Below, in pieces: positions 1 to 7,145 of a stretch of 16,293 bases of DNA. Below the pieces are notes generated by a model. It saw only the letters and a list, made by a program, of their open reading frames with translations. It was not told where the DNA came from and searched no databases. Source of the DNA: DAOTVS01 sp034436375. Lineage in GTDB: Bacteria > Chloroflexota > Anaerolineae > SpSt-313. A program made the translations under genes and the position numbers. Location: assembly GCA_034436375.1 (NCBI GenBank), contig DAOTVS010000210.1, positions 1 through 16,293 on the forward strand. Direction: 5' to 3'. The stretch's first letter is position 1. Each line of letters begins with the position of its first letter.

Positions 1-120
1 CCGGCCGCAGGCAACCCGCCCAAACCCCCGCCCGGGTCAGAGCCGGGCAGGCGCGCAGCACCTTGGCCGGCTATCACCGGGGGCCGGCTGCATCAAGTAC
101 GGGTTGTCGTACCAAGGGCC

Positions 121-149
121 TTGACGGGACAGTGGAATGGCAGTATTAT
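121..149 (+). promoter_or_regulatory. Candidate distal sigma70 promoter
   Basis: TTGACG (121-126), a 17-bp spacer and TATTAT (144-149) form a near-consensus pair. The predicted start near 156 gives a leader of about 200 nt before the synthetase ATG. It is seen only as a sequence match; the downstream promoter at 285-313 is an alternative. Confidence 0.45.
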
Positions 150-268
150 GGGGATAATTCAGGCAAGCGGGCTGGCTATGTGGTTGACAGCACTCCCTGC
201 CTGTGGCATGCTATTAACCAGCAGGCTATCTGACTTGGGGAAGGATGGTGGCGGTTCCCCTTCACTTC

Positions 269-282
269 GTGAAAAGTTTCAC
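269..282 (+). promoter_or_regulatory. CRP/FNR-family-type operator dyad
   Basis: GTGAAA-AG-TTTCAC is a perfect 14-bp dyad and carries the GTGA-N6-TCAC core used by CRP-family regulators. An overlapping TTCAC-TTC-GTGAA (261-273) adds a third, alternately oriented half-site. It ends two bases before the -35 at 285, which places its centre about 44 bp before the predicted transcription start, close to the position of class II activator sites. The cognate regulator is not in the window. Confidence 0.45.
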
Positions 283-284
283 TT

Positions 285-313
285 TTGCCTTATCGGGCCA
301 TTGGGTGTAAGAT
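285..313 (+). promoter_or_regulatory. Candidate proximal sigma70 promoter of the synthetase operon
   Basis: TTGCCT (285-290), a 17-bp spacer and TAAGAT (308-313). The predicted start near 320 gives a leader of about 39 nt to the ATG at 359. The weak -35 together with the adjoining CRP-like dyad suggests activator dependence. Confidence 0.45.
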
Positions 314-358
314 ATCCGGTTGAAGGTCCACCATCCTATTCATCTCGGGAGAGTTGCC

Positions 359-2452
359 ATGCTGGAAATGTTCTTCGAGCCCCGCGCTGTTGCGGTGGTC
401 GGGGCGGCGCGCGAGCCCGGAAAGCTCGGCTACAATGTCGTAAATAACCTGCTCGAGTTTGGCTACAAGGGCTCCGTGTATCCCATCAACCCCAAGGCCA
501 CAGAGATTCTTGGCCTCCCATGCTTCCCCAGTGTTCTTGACGTGCCCGGGCCAATTGATCTGGCCGTGATCGTGGTGCCCAACAAGCTCGTCCCCGGCGT
601 CATGACAGAGTGCGGAAAGAAGGGCATCAAGGGGGCTATCATCATCACGGCCGGTTTTAAAGAGGCTGGGGTTGAGGGCGTCAAGCTGGAGCGCGAAGTA
701 ATGGCGATTGCCAGGGAATACGGCATCCGGGTCATCGGGCCGAATTGTCTTGGCATTATTGATAACGCGCTGCCTATGGATGCCTCTTTTGCCCTGGGAG
801 TGCCCCCGAAGGGCGAGATCGCCTTTATGTCGCAGTCGGGCGCCCTGTGTACCGCTATTCTAGACTGGGCCCTGGCCGAGGGGATTGGCTTCTCGCGCTT
901 TGTCTCACTGGGTAACAAGGCCGACGTTGACGAAGTCGATCTGCTGGAAGCCTGGGAGAATGACCCCAACTCCAAGGTCATCATTGCCTATGTGGAAGGT
1001 CTGAAGGATGGCCGCCGCTTTATGGATGTAGCCCGTCGCGTGACCAAAAGCACCCCGGTGATCGCCGTCAAGTCGGGCAACACCGCCGCCGGCTCGCGCG
1101 CCGTCTCTTCCCACACGGGCAGCCTTGCCGGGTCCAACAAGGCCTACGACGCCGCCTTCAGGCAGGTGGGCCTGCTGCGCGCATCTTCCATCCAGGACCT
1201 GTTCGACTATGCTATTGCTTTCGCTTACCAGCCCGTGCTCAATGGCGACCGCATCGCTATTGTAACCAACGCCGGCGGGCCGGCCATTATGGCTACCGAT
1301 GCCCTGGAAACTCTGGGGCTCAAGCTGACCCAGCTCACGGCCGAGACCATCGAGTTCCTGCAGTCCAAGCTGCCTGCCGCTGCCAATACCTACAACCCCA
1401 TTGACGTACTGGGCGATGCCCTGGCCGACCGCTACGCCCTGAGCATCGAAGCGGCGCTCAAGGACCCCAATGTTGATGGTCTCATCGTTATTCTGACGCC
1501 TCAGGTCATGACGCAGATTGAGGAGACGGCGCGCGAAGTGGTGCGTATCTCCAGGCAATACAGCAAGCCGGTCATTGGCTGCTTCATGGGCGAGGAAAAG
1601 GTCAGCGCTGGTGCGCATATTCTTAACGACAACAAGGTCCCCAATTATCCCTTCCCCGAGCGGGCCGCAGCCGCTCTGCGGGCGATGAAGGAATACCGGA
1701 CCTGGCTCGAGCGGCCAGCGCCACAGATTAAAGAGTTCCAGGCCAATCGCGATGCCGTGAAAGTGCTCTTTGCCAAGGTGCGCGAGGATGGCCGCAACAC
1801 CCTGGGCGACGCCGAGGCGCGTACGGTGGCTGAAGCCTATGGCCTGCGTGTGCCCAAGAGCAAGCTGGCCGCCAATGCGGATGAAGCGGTCAAGATCGCC
1901 GAGGAGATCGGCTATCCGGTCGTCATGAAGATTGCCTCGCCCGACATCCTGCACAAATCGGATATTGGCGGCATCAAGGTCGGCGTGACCGGCGCCGCGA
2001 ACGTGCGTGACGCTTTCGACTTGATCGTTTATCGCGCTACTCGCTACATGCCCGATGCCACCATCTGGGGTGTGCAAATCCAGGAAATGGTCACCGGCGC
2101 CAAGGAGACCATCATCGGCATGAACCGTGACCCCCAGTTTGGCCCCATGATCATGTTTGGCCTTGGCGGCATCTATGTTGAGGTTCTGAAGGACGTGACC
2201 TTCCGCATTGCCCCCGTCTCCGAGCAAGAGGCAAAGGAGATGATCAGCGAGATCCGGTCTTATCATCTCTTGGAAGGCGTGCGTGGGGAGCGTCCATCAG
2301 ATATTGATGCCATCGTTGACTGCATCCTGCGCATCTCCCAGCTCGTAACGGATTTCCCAGAGATCGTCGAGCTCGATATCAACCCCCTCCTGGTGCGCAA
2401 TTCCGGCGCCGGGGCCGTCGCAGTCGATATGAGGTTGGTGCTGAGCTCATAG
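359..2452 (+). CDS. Acyl-CoA/acetyl-CoA synthetase (ADP-forming), fused alpha and beta parts
   Basis: 697 aa. The enzyme interconverts acyl-CoA + ADP + Pi and acid + CoA + ATP in the cytosol, conserving energy at the end of fermentation or activating acids. An N-terminal CoA-binding Rossmann domain (about 7-100, AVAVVGA) leads to the succinyl-CoA-ligase-like domain with GPNCLG (127-132) and SHTGSLAG. His252 in that motif matches the phosphorylated histidine of the family. A C-terminal ATP-grasp domain (about 485-697) includes HKSDIGG, FGLGGIYVEV and LDINPLLV. Length is normal for a single-chain enzyme; archaeal versions are often split. The ATG at 359 is chosen because GGGAGAG (347-353) sits 5 nt upstream; a TTG at 320 would add 13 poorly conserved-looking residues. 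It probably forms an operon with the next gene. Substrate (acetate, propionate or branched acids) cannot be read from sequence. Confidence 0.95.
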   Translation: MLEMFFEPRAVAVVGAAREPGKLGYNVVNNLLEFGYKGSVYPINPKATEILGLPCFPSVLDVPGPIDLAVIVVPNKLVPGVMTECGKKGIKGAIIITAGFKEAGVEGVKLEREVMAIAREYGIRVIGPNCLGIIDNALPMDASFALGVPPKGEIAFMSQSGALCTAILDWALAEGIGFSRFVSLGNKADVDEVDLLEAWENDPNSKVIIAYVEGLKDGRRFMDVARRVTKSTPVIAVKSGNTAAGSRAVSSHTGSLAGSNKAYDAAFRQVGLLRASSIQDLFDYAIAFAYQPVLNGDRIAIVTNAGGPAIMATDALETLGLKLTQLTAETIEFLQSKLPAAANTYNPIDVLGDALADRYALSIEAALKDPNVDGLIVILTPQVMTQIEETAREVVRISRQYSKPVIGCFMGEEKVSAGAHILNDNKVPNYPFPERAAAALRAMKEYRTWLERPAPQIKEFQANRDAVKVLFAKVREDGRNTLGDAEARTVAEAYGLRVPKSKLAANADEAVKIAEEIGYPVVMKIASPDILHKSDIGGIKVGVTGAANVRDAFDLIVYRATRYMPDATIWGVQIQEMVTGAKETIIGMNRDPQFGPMIMFGLGGIYVEVLKDVTFRIAPVSEQEAKEMISEIRSYHLLEGVRGERPSDIDAIVDCILRISQLVTDFPEIVELDINPLLVRNSGAGAVAVDMRLVLSS

Positions 2453-2476
2453 ATCCAACTAGAGGAGGACAAGCAG

Positions 2477-3544
2477 ATGGCCACGTTGTACGTCACGTCA
2501 CCGGAGACCTTCTCGGGCAAGAGCGCAATGTGCGTAGGACTGGGAAAGCGGTTCATTCGCGATGGGTACCGCGTGGGCTACATGAAGCCGGTCAGCACCG
2601 ATGCCAGGCGCACGGCAGGTGTATGTATCGATGAGGATGCGGAGTTTATCAAGCAAACCCTCGGCCTTCCGCAAGCGGTAACGGAGCTGGCGCCCATCTG
2701 CCTGGATCCCATGGATGTTGAGGCGGTCCTGCGAGGCGAGAAAGACGCTTTTGCCCAGCGCTTGAAAGATGCTTTTGCAGCGGTATCCGCAGAGGCGGAT
2801 ATCGTGCTTCTTGAGGGCGGCAGCAGTTTGACCGAAGGTGCTATGGTTGGTGTGCCCGCGCACGAGGTTTCGCGGATGCTCGGGGCCAAAGAGCTCGTGG
2901 TCGTCAAGTACAGCACGACATCGACCGTTGACCAGATCCTGGGCGCCAAGGCCCTCCTGGGCGACTCGATGATCGGCGCGGTGATCAATGCTGTGCCCCG
3001 CCCCAAGATGGATTTTGTGCAGGGCACCGTGGTGCCGTTCCTGCAGGCGCGCGGTGTCAAAGTGTATGCGGTGCTCCCCCAGGAGCGGGTCCTCCTCTCC
3101 ATCAGCGTGCGTGAGCTGGCGCAGGTGCTGGGCGGCGAGGTCCTGTGCTGTGCAGACCGCATCGATGAGCTGGTCGAGAATCTTATGGTCGGCGCGATGA
3201 GTGTGGACTCGGCGCTCAGCTACTTTCGTCGCAAGCCGAACAAAGCCGTGATCACCGGTGGAGACCGGCCCGATATCCAGTTGGCCGCCCTGGAGACGTC
3301 GACCAAGTGCCTTATCTTGACCGGCAACCTGCATCCGAGCCCGATTATCCTCGGCCGTGCGGAAGAGGTGGGCGTGCCGGTAATCCTGGTGCGCAAGGAT
3401 ACGTTGACGACCGTCGAGGTAATCGGCCAGTTCTTTGGCCGGACGCGCTTCCACCAGCAGAAAAAGATCCAGCGCTTCGAAAAGCTGCTGGAGAGCGCCA
3501 TGGATTTTGGCAGTCTGTACGCAGACCTTGGCATAGCGAGATAG
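2477..3544 (+). CDS. BioD-like AAA_26 plus DRTGG domain protein (phosphotransacetylase N-terminal-like, no catalytic domain)
   Basis: 355 aa. Residues about 1-205 resemble the dethiobiotin-synthetase-like P-loop fold: a strand followed by ETFSGKSAM at 10-18 (a variant Walker A), KPVSTD near 37, and an EGG motif. Residues about 210-325 form a DRTGG domain; the signature here is TGGDRPDIQ, with Asp263-Arg264. This is the layout of the N-terminal regulatory half of long bacterial phosphate acetyltransferases, but the Pta catalytic domain is absent and the protein stops after a short helical tail. AGGAGG (2463-2468) lies 8 nt before ATG, 24 nt after the synthetase stop, so the two are very likely cotranscribed. 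A sensory or regulatory role in acetyl-CoA metabolism is an inference from this pairing. Confidence 0.88.
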   Translation: MATLYVTSPETFSGKSAMCVGLGKRFIRDGYRVGYMKPVSTDARRTAGVCIDEDAEFIKQTLGLPQAVTELAPICLDPMDVEAVLRGEKDAFAQRLKDAFAAVSAEADIVLLEGGSSLTEGAMVGVPAHEVSRMLGAKELVVVKYSTTSTVDQILGAKALLGDSMIGAVINAVPRPKMDFVQGTVVPFLQARGVKVYAVLPQERVLLSISVRELAQVLGGEVLCCADRIDELVENLMVGAMSVDSALSYFRRKPNKAVITGGDRPDIQLAALETSTKCLILTGNLHPSPIILGRAEEVGVPVILVRKDTLTTVEVIGQFFGRTRFHQQKKIQRFEKLLESAMDFGSLYADLGIAR

Positions 3545-3571
3545 CGGCCAGCTAGCACAGTCCGCAGCTCG

Positions 3572-3630
3572 GGAACCCGGTTTTCGCTGCTCTCAGGTGT
3601 CACTCTCGCATCAACGGAAACCGGGTTTCC
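3572..3630. repeat. Intergenic inverted repeat between the synthetase operon and enolase
   Basis: The arms ggaacccggttt (3572-3583) and aaaccgggtttcc (3618-3630) pair over 12 bp with a single bulged T, around a 34-nt loop. The right arm is also part of its own dyad, cggaaacc-g-ggtttccg (3615-3631). There is no T-tract, so it is not a clear intrinsic terminator. It could be an intergenic REP-like element or a protein-binding dyad. Confidence 0.6.
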
Positions 3631-3652
3631 GTCTGTAATGCTGATTGCTGAA

Positions 3653-3669
3653 GGCTGATAGTTAATAGC
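3653..3669 (+). repeat. Dispersed 17-bp motif, copy 1 (5' of eno)
   Basis: ggctgatagttaatagc, directly followed by a further partial unit (cgatagc, 3670-3676) and ending 28 nt before the enolase ATG. It matches the copy at 9990-10006 at 16 of 17 positions. Confidence 0.6.
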
Positions 3670-3697
3670 CGATAGCTTACAAAGGAGAGATACGTTT

Positions 3698-4984
3698 ATG
3701 ACCCTGATCGAAGACATTGTAGCCCGCGAAGTGTTGGATTCGCGCGGGAACCCCACCGTGGAGGTTGAGGTTGAGCTCTCAGGCGGCGCCACGGGGCGGG
3801 CTATCGTGCCCTCCGGCGCGTCGACCGGCGCCCATGAGGCCGTGGAGCTGCGCGATAATGACAAGAGCCGCTACAACGGCAAGGGCGTGCTCAGCGCGGT
3901 GGAGAACGTCAACGTCACTATCGCCGAAGAGCTGCTCGGCTGGGATGCGCTGGATCAGGTGGGGATCGATGACCTGATGATCGGCCTCGACGGCACGCCT
4001 AACAAGGGGCGCCTGGGCGCCAACGCCATCTTGGGCGTTTCGCTGGCTGTGGCCCATGCGGCGGCTACGGCGGTGGGGTTGCCTCTCTACCGCTACCTGG
4101 GCGGCGTGAGCGCGCGCACCCTGCCCGTGCCTATGATGAACATCCTGAATGGGGGCAAGCATGCCTCCAACAGCACCGATTTCCAGGAGTTCTTGATCAT
4201 GCCCGTGGGCGCGCCGAGCTTCCGCGAGGCATTGCGCTGGTGCGCCGAGACCTACCAGGCCCTGAAGAGCGTCCTCAAGAGCCGTAACTATAACACCAAC
4301 GTCGGCGATGAGGGCGGCTTTGCGCCATCGCTCGGCTCCAATGCCGAGGCAGTCGAGGTCATCCTGGCTGCCATCGAGAAGGCCGGCTACAAGCCTGGGC
4401 AGGATATCTACATTGCCCTCGACCCGGCGGCCAGCGAGATCTACAAGGACGGCCAGTATCACCTCACCAAGGAAGGCCGCGTGCTTTCCGGCGATGAGAT
4501 GGTCGATTTCTGGGCCGATTGGGTCAGCAAATACCCCATCATCTCCCTCGAAGATGGCCTGGCCGAGGATGACTGGGAACACTGGGCTCAGTTGACAGCC
4601 CGCATCGGCGACCGCGTGCAGATTGTGGGCGATGATCTGCTGGTGACCAACGTGCAGCGCATTGAGCGCGCCATCCAATCCAAGGCGTGCAACGCCCTGC
4701 TGACCAAGGTCAATCAGATCGGCACTCTGACTGAGGCCATCGCCTCGGTGACCATGGCCCAGCGCGCTAACTGGACGGCCGTGACCTCGCACCGCTCAGG
4801 CGAGACGGAAGACACAACCATCGCTGACCTGTCGGTGGCCCTCAATATGGGGCAGATCAAGACCGGCGCCCCGGCCCGTACCGATCGCGTGGCCAAGTAC
4901 AATCAGCTGCTGCGTATCGAGGAGAGCCTGGGCGACACGGCCGTGTACCCCGGCATGAAAGCGTTCTACAACCTGCACCGCTAG
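3698..4984 (+). CDS. eno: Enolase (phosphopyruvate hydratase)
   Basis: 428 aa. Catalyses 2-phosphoglycerate to phosphoenolpyruvate plus water with Mg2+ in glycolysis and gluconeogenesis; cytosolic, usually a dimer or octamer. Seen in order: LDSRGNPTVEVEVEL near the N terminus, SGASTGAHEAVELRD (substrate loop), LNGGKHASNSTDFQEF, NVGDEGGFAPSL with the proton-donor-type Glu205, ALDPAASE and SLEDGLAEDDW (metal ligands), GDDLLVTN, KVNQIGTLTEA with the catalytic base Lys337, and SHRSGETEDTTIADL. All catalytic positions are intact and length is typical. AGGAG (3683-3687) lies 10 nt before ATG. It has its own intergenic region on the left and a strong terminator on the right, so it is probably transcribed alone. 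Confidence 0.99.
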   Translation: MTLIEDIVAREVLDSRGNPTVEVEVELSGGATGRAIVPSGASTGAHEAVELRDNDKSRYNGKGVLSAVENVNVTIAEELLGWDALDQVGIDDLMIGLDGTPNKGRLGANAILGVSLAVAHAAATAVGLPLYRYLGGVSARTLPVPMMNILNGGKHASNSTDFQEFLIMPVGAPSFREALRWCAETYQALKSVLKSRNYNTNVGDEGGFAPSLGSNAEAVEVILAAIEKAGYKPGQDIYIALDPAASEIYKDGQYHLTKEGRVLSGDEMVDFWADWVSKYPIISLEDGLAEDDWEHWAQLTARIGDRVQIVGDDLLVTNVQRIERAIQSKACNALLTKVNQIGTLTEAIASVTMAQRANWTAVTSHRSGETEDTTIADLSVALNMGQIKTGAPARTDRVAKYNQLLRIEESLGDTAVYPGMKAFYNLHR

Positions 4985-4996
4985 TTCGATGCCCGT

Positions 4997-5040
4997 GAGC
5001 CTTGCGAAGGCTCGGCGCCTTCGCAAGGCTCTTTTTCTTT
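4997..5040 (+). terminator. Rho-independent terminator of eno
   Basis: A perfect 15-bp stem (arms gagccttgcgaaggc at 4997-5011 and its complement at 5017-5031) with a 5-nt loop is followed by tttttcttt (5032-5040). It starts 12 nt after the enolase stop codon. Confidence 0.95.
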
Positions 5041-5060
5041 GCAGACACGAGTCACTCCCT

Positions 5061-5921
5061 ATGGCGATCATTCTGCTGCTTTTCTTTCTTCCCATCGGCA
5101 ATGCCCTTTTCAACACCATCGTGCGCCTGGCCCAACGGCGCGGCAGCCGCGTGCTGTTTGTCGGCGCGACCAACTATATTGTCGCCTGTGCCGTCAATGT
5201 GGCACTGGCCCTTGCCCGCAGGCCGGTCACACTGAGCCCGCGCACCTGGCAACTGGGCGTCGTCTCGGGCCTGGTCTATGCCTTGACTTTTCGCTTGATC
5301 GCTTACTCTATGCATCGCCGTGGATTGGCCGTGCCCTCGGCGGTGATGCAGCTTTCTGTGATTGTGCCCCTGGGCTGCTCCGTTTTCCTGTGGGGTGAGC
5401 GCCCCGAGCTGTTGCAGACGGCGGGCATCATCCTGGCATTGGCGGCCTTGACCCTGCTGGCGGGCGACGGCAAGCAAGACGAAGAGGCGCCCGGCCTGGC
5501 ATCCGCAGCGCCGGGACTTGCCCTGCTGTTCGGGCTTTTCTTGCTGCAGGGCGGCGCCGGCCTGGCTCCCAAGGCCTTTTCGGAGCTGGCCCCCGCCGGT
5601 GAAACGAACCTCTTCCTGTCCTTTCTCTTCGGCACGGCAGCCCTCACCTTTCTGCCCGAGTGGCTCGGCCCGGTGCGCCCGCAGCGGCCGGACCTTCTGT
5701 GGGGCGTGGCCCTGGGCGCAACCAATGCCGTCACCAATGTGCTTTCCGTCTATGTGATGCAGCGCCTGCCGGGTATCCTCGTCTTTCCGGTGTTGACCGC
5801 CGGCACGCTCCTCATCACCAGCGGGCTGGGCCTGCTCGCCTGGAAAGAGCCCGTCAGCGCCAAAGGCCGCGCCGGCATGCTCGTTGCGCTGGGGGCGGTT
5901 GTACTGGTAAGCTTGAAGTGA
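5061..5921 (+). CDS. EamA/DMT-superfamily membrane transporter
   Basis: 286 aa from the ATG at 5061. About ten hydrophobic helices are visible, starting at residue 2 (AIILLLFFLPIGNALF), with two halves typical of drug/metabolite transporters. The second half shows GATNAVTNVLSVYVMQRLPG, a run ending FPVLTAGTLLITSGLGLLAW, then KEPVSAKGRAGM, which matches the end of EamA domains. Substrate unknown; it acts in the cytoplasmic membrane. The frame is open upstream to 4989, but that part lies inside the enolase terminator, so the ATG at 5061 is preferred even though it lacks a clear Shine-Dalgarno sequence. The role is assigned at superfamily level only. Confidence 0.82.
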   Translation: MAIILLLFFLPIGNALFNTIVRLAQRRGSRVLFVGATNYIVACAVNVALALARRPVTLSPRTWQLGVVSGLVYALTFRLIAYSMHRRGLAVPSAVMQLSVIVPLGCSVFLWGERPELLQTAGIILALAALTLLAGDGKQDEEAPGLASAAPGLALLFGLFLLQGGAGLAPKAFSELAPAGETNLFLSFLFGTAALTFLPEWLGPVRPQRPDLLWGVALGATNAVTNVLSVYVMQRLPGILVFPVLTAGTLLITSGLGLLAWKEPVSAKGRAGMLVALGAVVLVSLK

Positions 5922-6009
5922 TGGCAGCCTCACGCATCACGCCTCGTCTCGTGGTACGCCCTATGCTAGCAGTAATCACGCCAGGGCAGTTGTAGCTGGA
6001 GGGCAGCCG

Positions 6010-6630
6010 ATGGGTCTGCAAGGCAAGCGAGTTTCCTTGAGGCCGCTGACTCGAGATGATCTCGATGCGATCGAGGCCTGGGCGCCCTATACCGACTCTC
6101 TCTATGCTGCCTGGAACCGCTTTCCCTGGCATCGGTTAGGGAAAGACCTCTGGCACGAGCTGGAAGCGACCGACCAGGCCGTGGAGCGTTATGCGATTGT
6201 CGACGACAGCGGCCGCGTGGTCGGTGTGCTGGGGCTGATTCTCGACGAGGCGCAAGCCCCCTTGCTGAGCATTTTCCTGGGCGCCGAGTATGTAAACCGG
6301 GGACTCGGGACCGATGCCTTGGAGACCCTGTTGCAGCATGCTTTTACGGAGCGTGGCTTCCAAGCGGTCCATCTTGACGTGGCGGCCAGCAACCGCCGGG
6401 CCCGTCATGTTTATGAAAAGTGCGGCTTCCGCGTGGTCGATGCGCGCTACCGGCCGGTAGAGGAGGGCGAGTCTCTGGCTTTTCTCGCCGAGCCGCGCTA
6501 CCGCGACCTCCATGCCTGCTATCGGCGCAGGCATGGGCGCACCTATGCGCTCTATTTCAGGATGATCGTCCGCGCCGAAGACTGGGAAGCACGTCACGCA
6601 TCGTGCAACCCGCCAGCCCCTTCCGCATAG
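6010..6630 (+). CDS. GNAT-family N-acetyltransferase (RimJ/RimL-like)
   Basis: 206 aa. Acetyl-CoA-dependent acyl transfer to an amine; the acceptor is unknown. The N terminus LQGKRVSLRPLTRDDLDAI is the usual beta1-alpha1 of RimJ/RimL-like enzymes. YVNRGLGTDALETLL (about 95-109) is the acetyl-CoA pyrophosphate-binding loop, and ASNRRARHVYEKCGFRVV (about 126-143) is the motif B helix and strand. A tail of roughly 45 residues, rich in Arg and Tyr, follows the domain and is longer than usual. GGAGGG (5998-6003) lies 6 nt before ATG. The gap of 88 nt after the transporter leaves cotranscription uncertain. Confidence 0.9.
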   Translation: MGLQGKRVSLRPLTRDDLDAIEAWAPYTDSLYAAWNRFPWHRLGKDLWHELEATDQAVERYAIVDDSGRVVGVLGLILDEAQAPLLSIFLGAEYVNRGLGTDALETLLQHAFTERGFQAVHLDVAASNRRARHVYEKCGFRVVDARYRPVEEGESLAFLAEPRYRDLHACYRRRHGRTYALYFRMIVRAEDWEARHASCNPPAPSA

Positions 6631-6668
6631 GTGAGAAGGATCCTGGCGAAAGCTCTGTGATCTGGGAA

Positions 6669-6685
6669 GGCTGGTGGCCAATAGC
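6669..6685 (+). repeat. Dispersed 17-bp motif, degenerate copy (5' of pspC)
   Basis: ggctggtggccaatagc matches the copy at 9990-10006 at 14 of 17 positions and ends 20 nt before the pspC ATG. Alone it would not be called; its matching position relative to a gene start supports it. Confidence 0.35.
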
Positions 6686-6705
6686 TTGCTGTGAGGAGTG
6701 TGGTG

Positions 6706-7014
6706 ATGAAGAGACTCTACCGTTCGCGTACTGAACGGATGATTGCGGGCGTCTGCGGAGGCATTGCCCAGTACTTTGCCATTGACCCTACGCTGGTGCG
6801 CCTGGCGTTTGTCGCGTTTACGCTGGCCGGCGGGGCGGGCGTGTTGCTCTATGCAGCCCTGGCGATCATCATACCGCTGGAGCCGGTCACCATGGAGCAG
6901 CCGCAGCCGATGCCCTCTGCGCAGCAGCCAGAGTGGCCTGAGGCTGCCGAAGAGGAAGCCCGCCGCGAAGTACAAGAGACCAGTGTCGCCTCGTCGGGCA
7001 CCTATCGGCGCTAA
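6706..7014 (+). CDS. PspC-domain membrane protein
   Basis: 102 aa. Residues 1-62 form a PspC domain: KRLYRSRTERMIAGVCGGIA with the family's GVCGGIA(x)YF pattern, then DPTLVRLAFV and a hydrophobic helix (about 37-60) ending in IIPLEP. In proteobacteria PspC signals envelope stress; short Chloroflexota/Gram-positive-type versions like this one are usually of unknown role. The remaining 40 residues are Pro/Gln/Glu-rich and probably disordered. GAGGAG (6693-6698) lies 7 nt before the ATG at 6706; a GTG at 6691 overlaps this site and is rejected. No other psp genes are nearby. Confidence 0.9.
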   Translation: MKRLYRSRTERMIAGVCGGIAQYFAIDPTLVRLAFVAFTLAGGAGVLLYAALAIIIPLEPVTMEQPQPMPSAQQPEWPEAAEEEARREVQETSVASSGTYRR

Positions 7015-7036
7015 GAGATCAGCCAGGTAGCTGAGA

Positions 7037-7145
7037 AGCAGGAGCTGCCGGCGGATTTCCGGGAACGGATTGAAGGCTTATGCGGCTTTTGGGGCCGGCA
7101 CGTTCCTTCCAATCCGTTCCCGGGAATCCGCCGGCAGCTCCTGCT
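7037..7145. repeat. Long inverted repeat, 35-bp arms (MITE-like or bidirectional 3' hairpin)
   Basis: Arms 7037-7071 and 7111-7145 are reverse complements at 34 of 35 positions; the exception is a T/G pair (7058/7124) that can still wobble in RNA. After one bulge the stem continues with gaagg/ccttc, leaving a loop of about 28 nt. The element fills the space between pspC (stop at 7014) and the convergent gene, whose stop codon starts the next base. No T-tract and no obvious target-site duplication are seen. Confidence 0.85.

Larger units (their letters stand above)
1..358. other. Upstream non-coding region with two candidate promoters
   Basis: No convincing coding frame is seen on either strand. 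From left to right the region holds a small hairpin (gtacg at 97-101 pairing with cgtac at 108-112), a sigma70-like promoter (121-149), a GGGGAA-N12-TTCCCC stem (237-242 with 255-260), a CRP-like dyad (269-282) and a second promoter (285-313). A frame open from TTG at 320 runs into the acyl-CoA synthetase, but that TTG lies at the predicted transcription start and has no ribosome binding site. Bases 1-120 may be the 3' flank of a gene outside the window. Confidence 0.6.

Noticed and set aside
905..2266. Long minus-strand open frame (453 codons) under the synthetase gene
   Set aside because: It is the antisense shadow of a well-supported gene with intact catalytic motifs; composition is His/Gly-rich and no start signal is seen.
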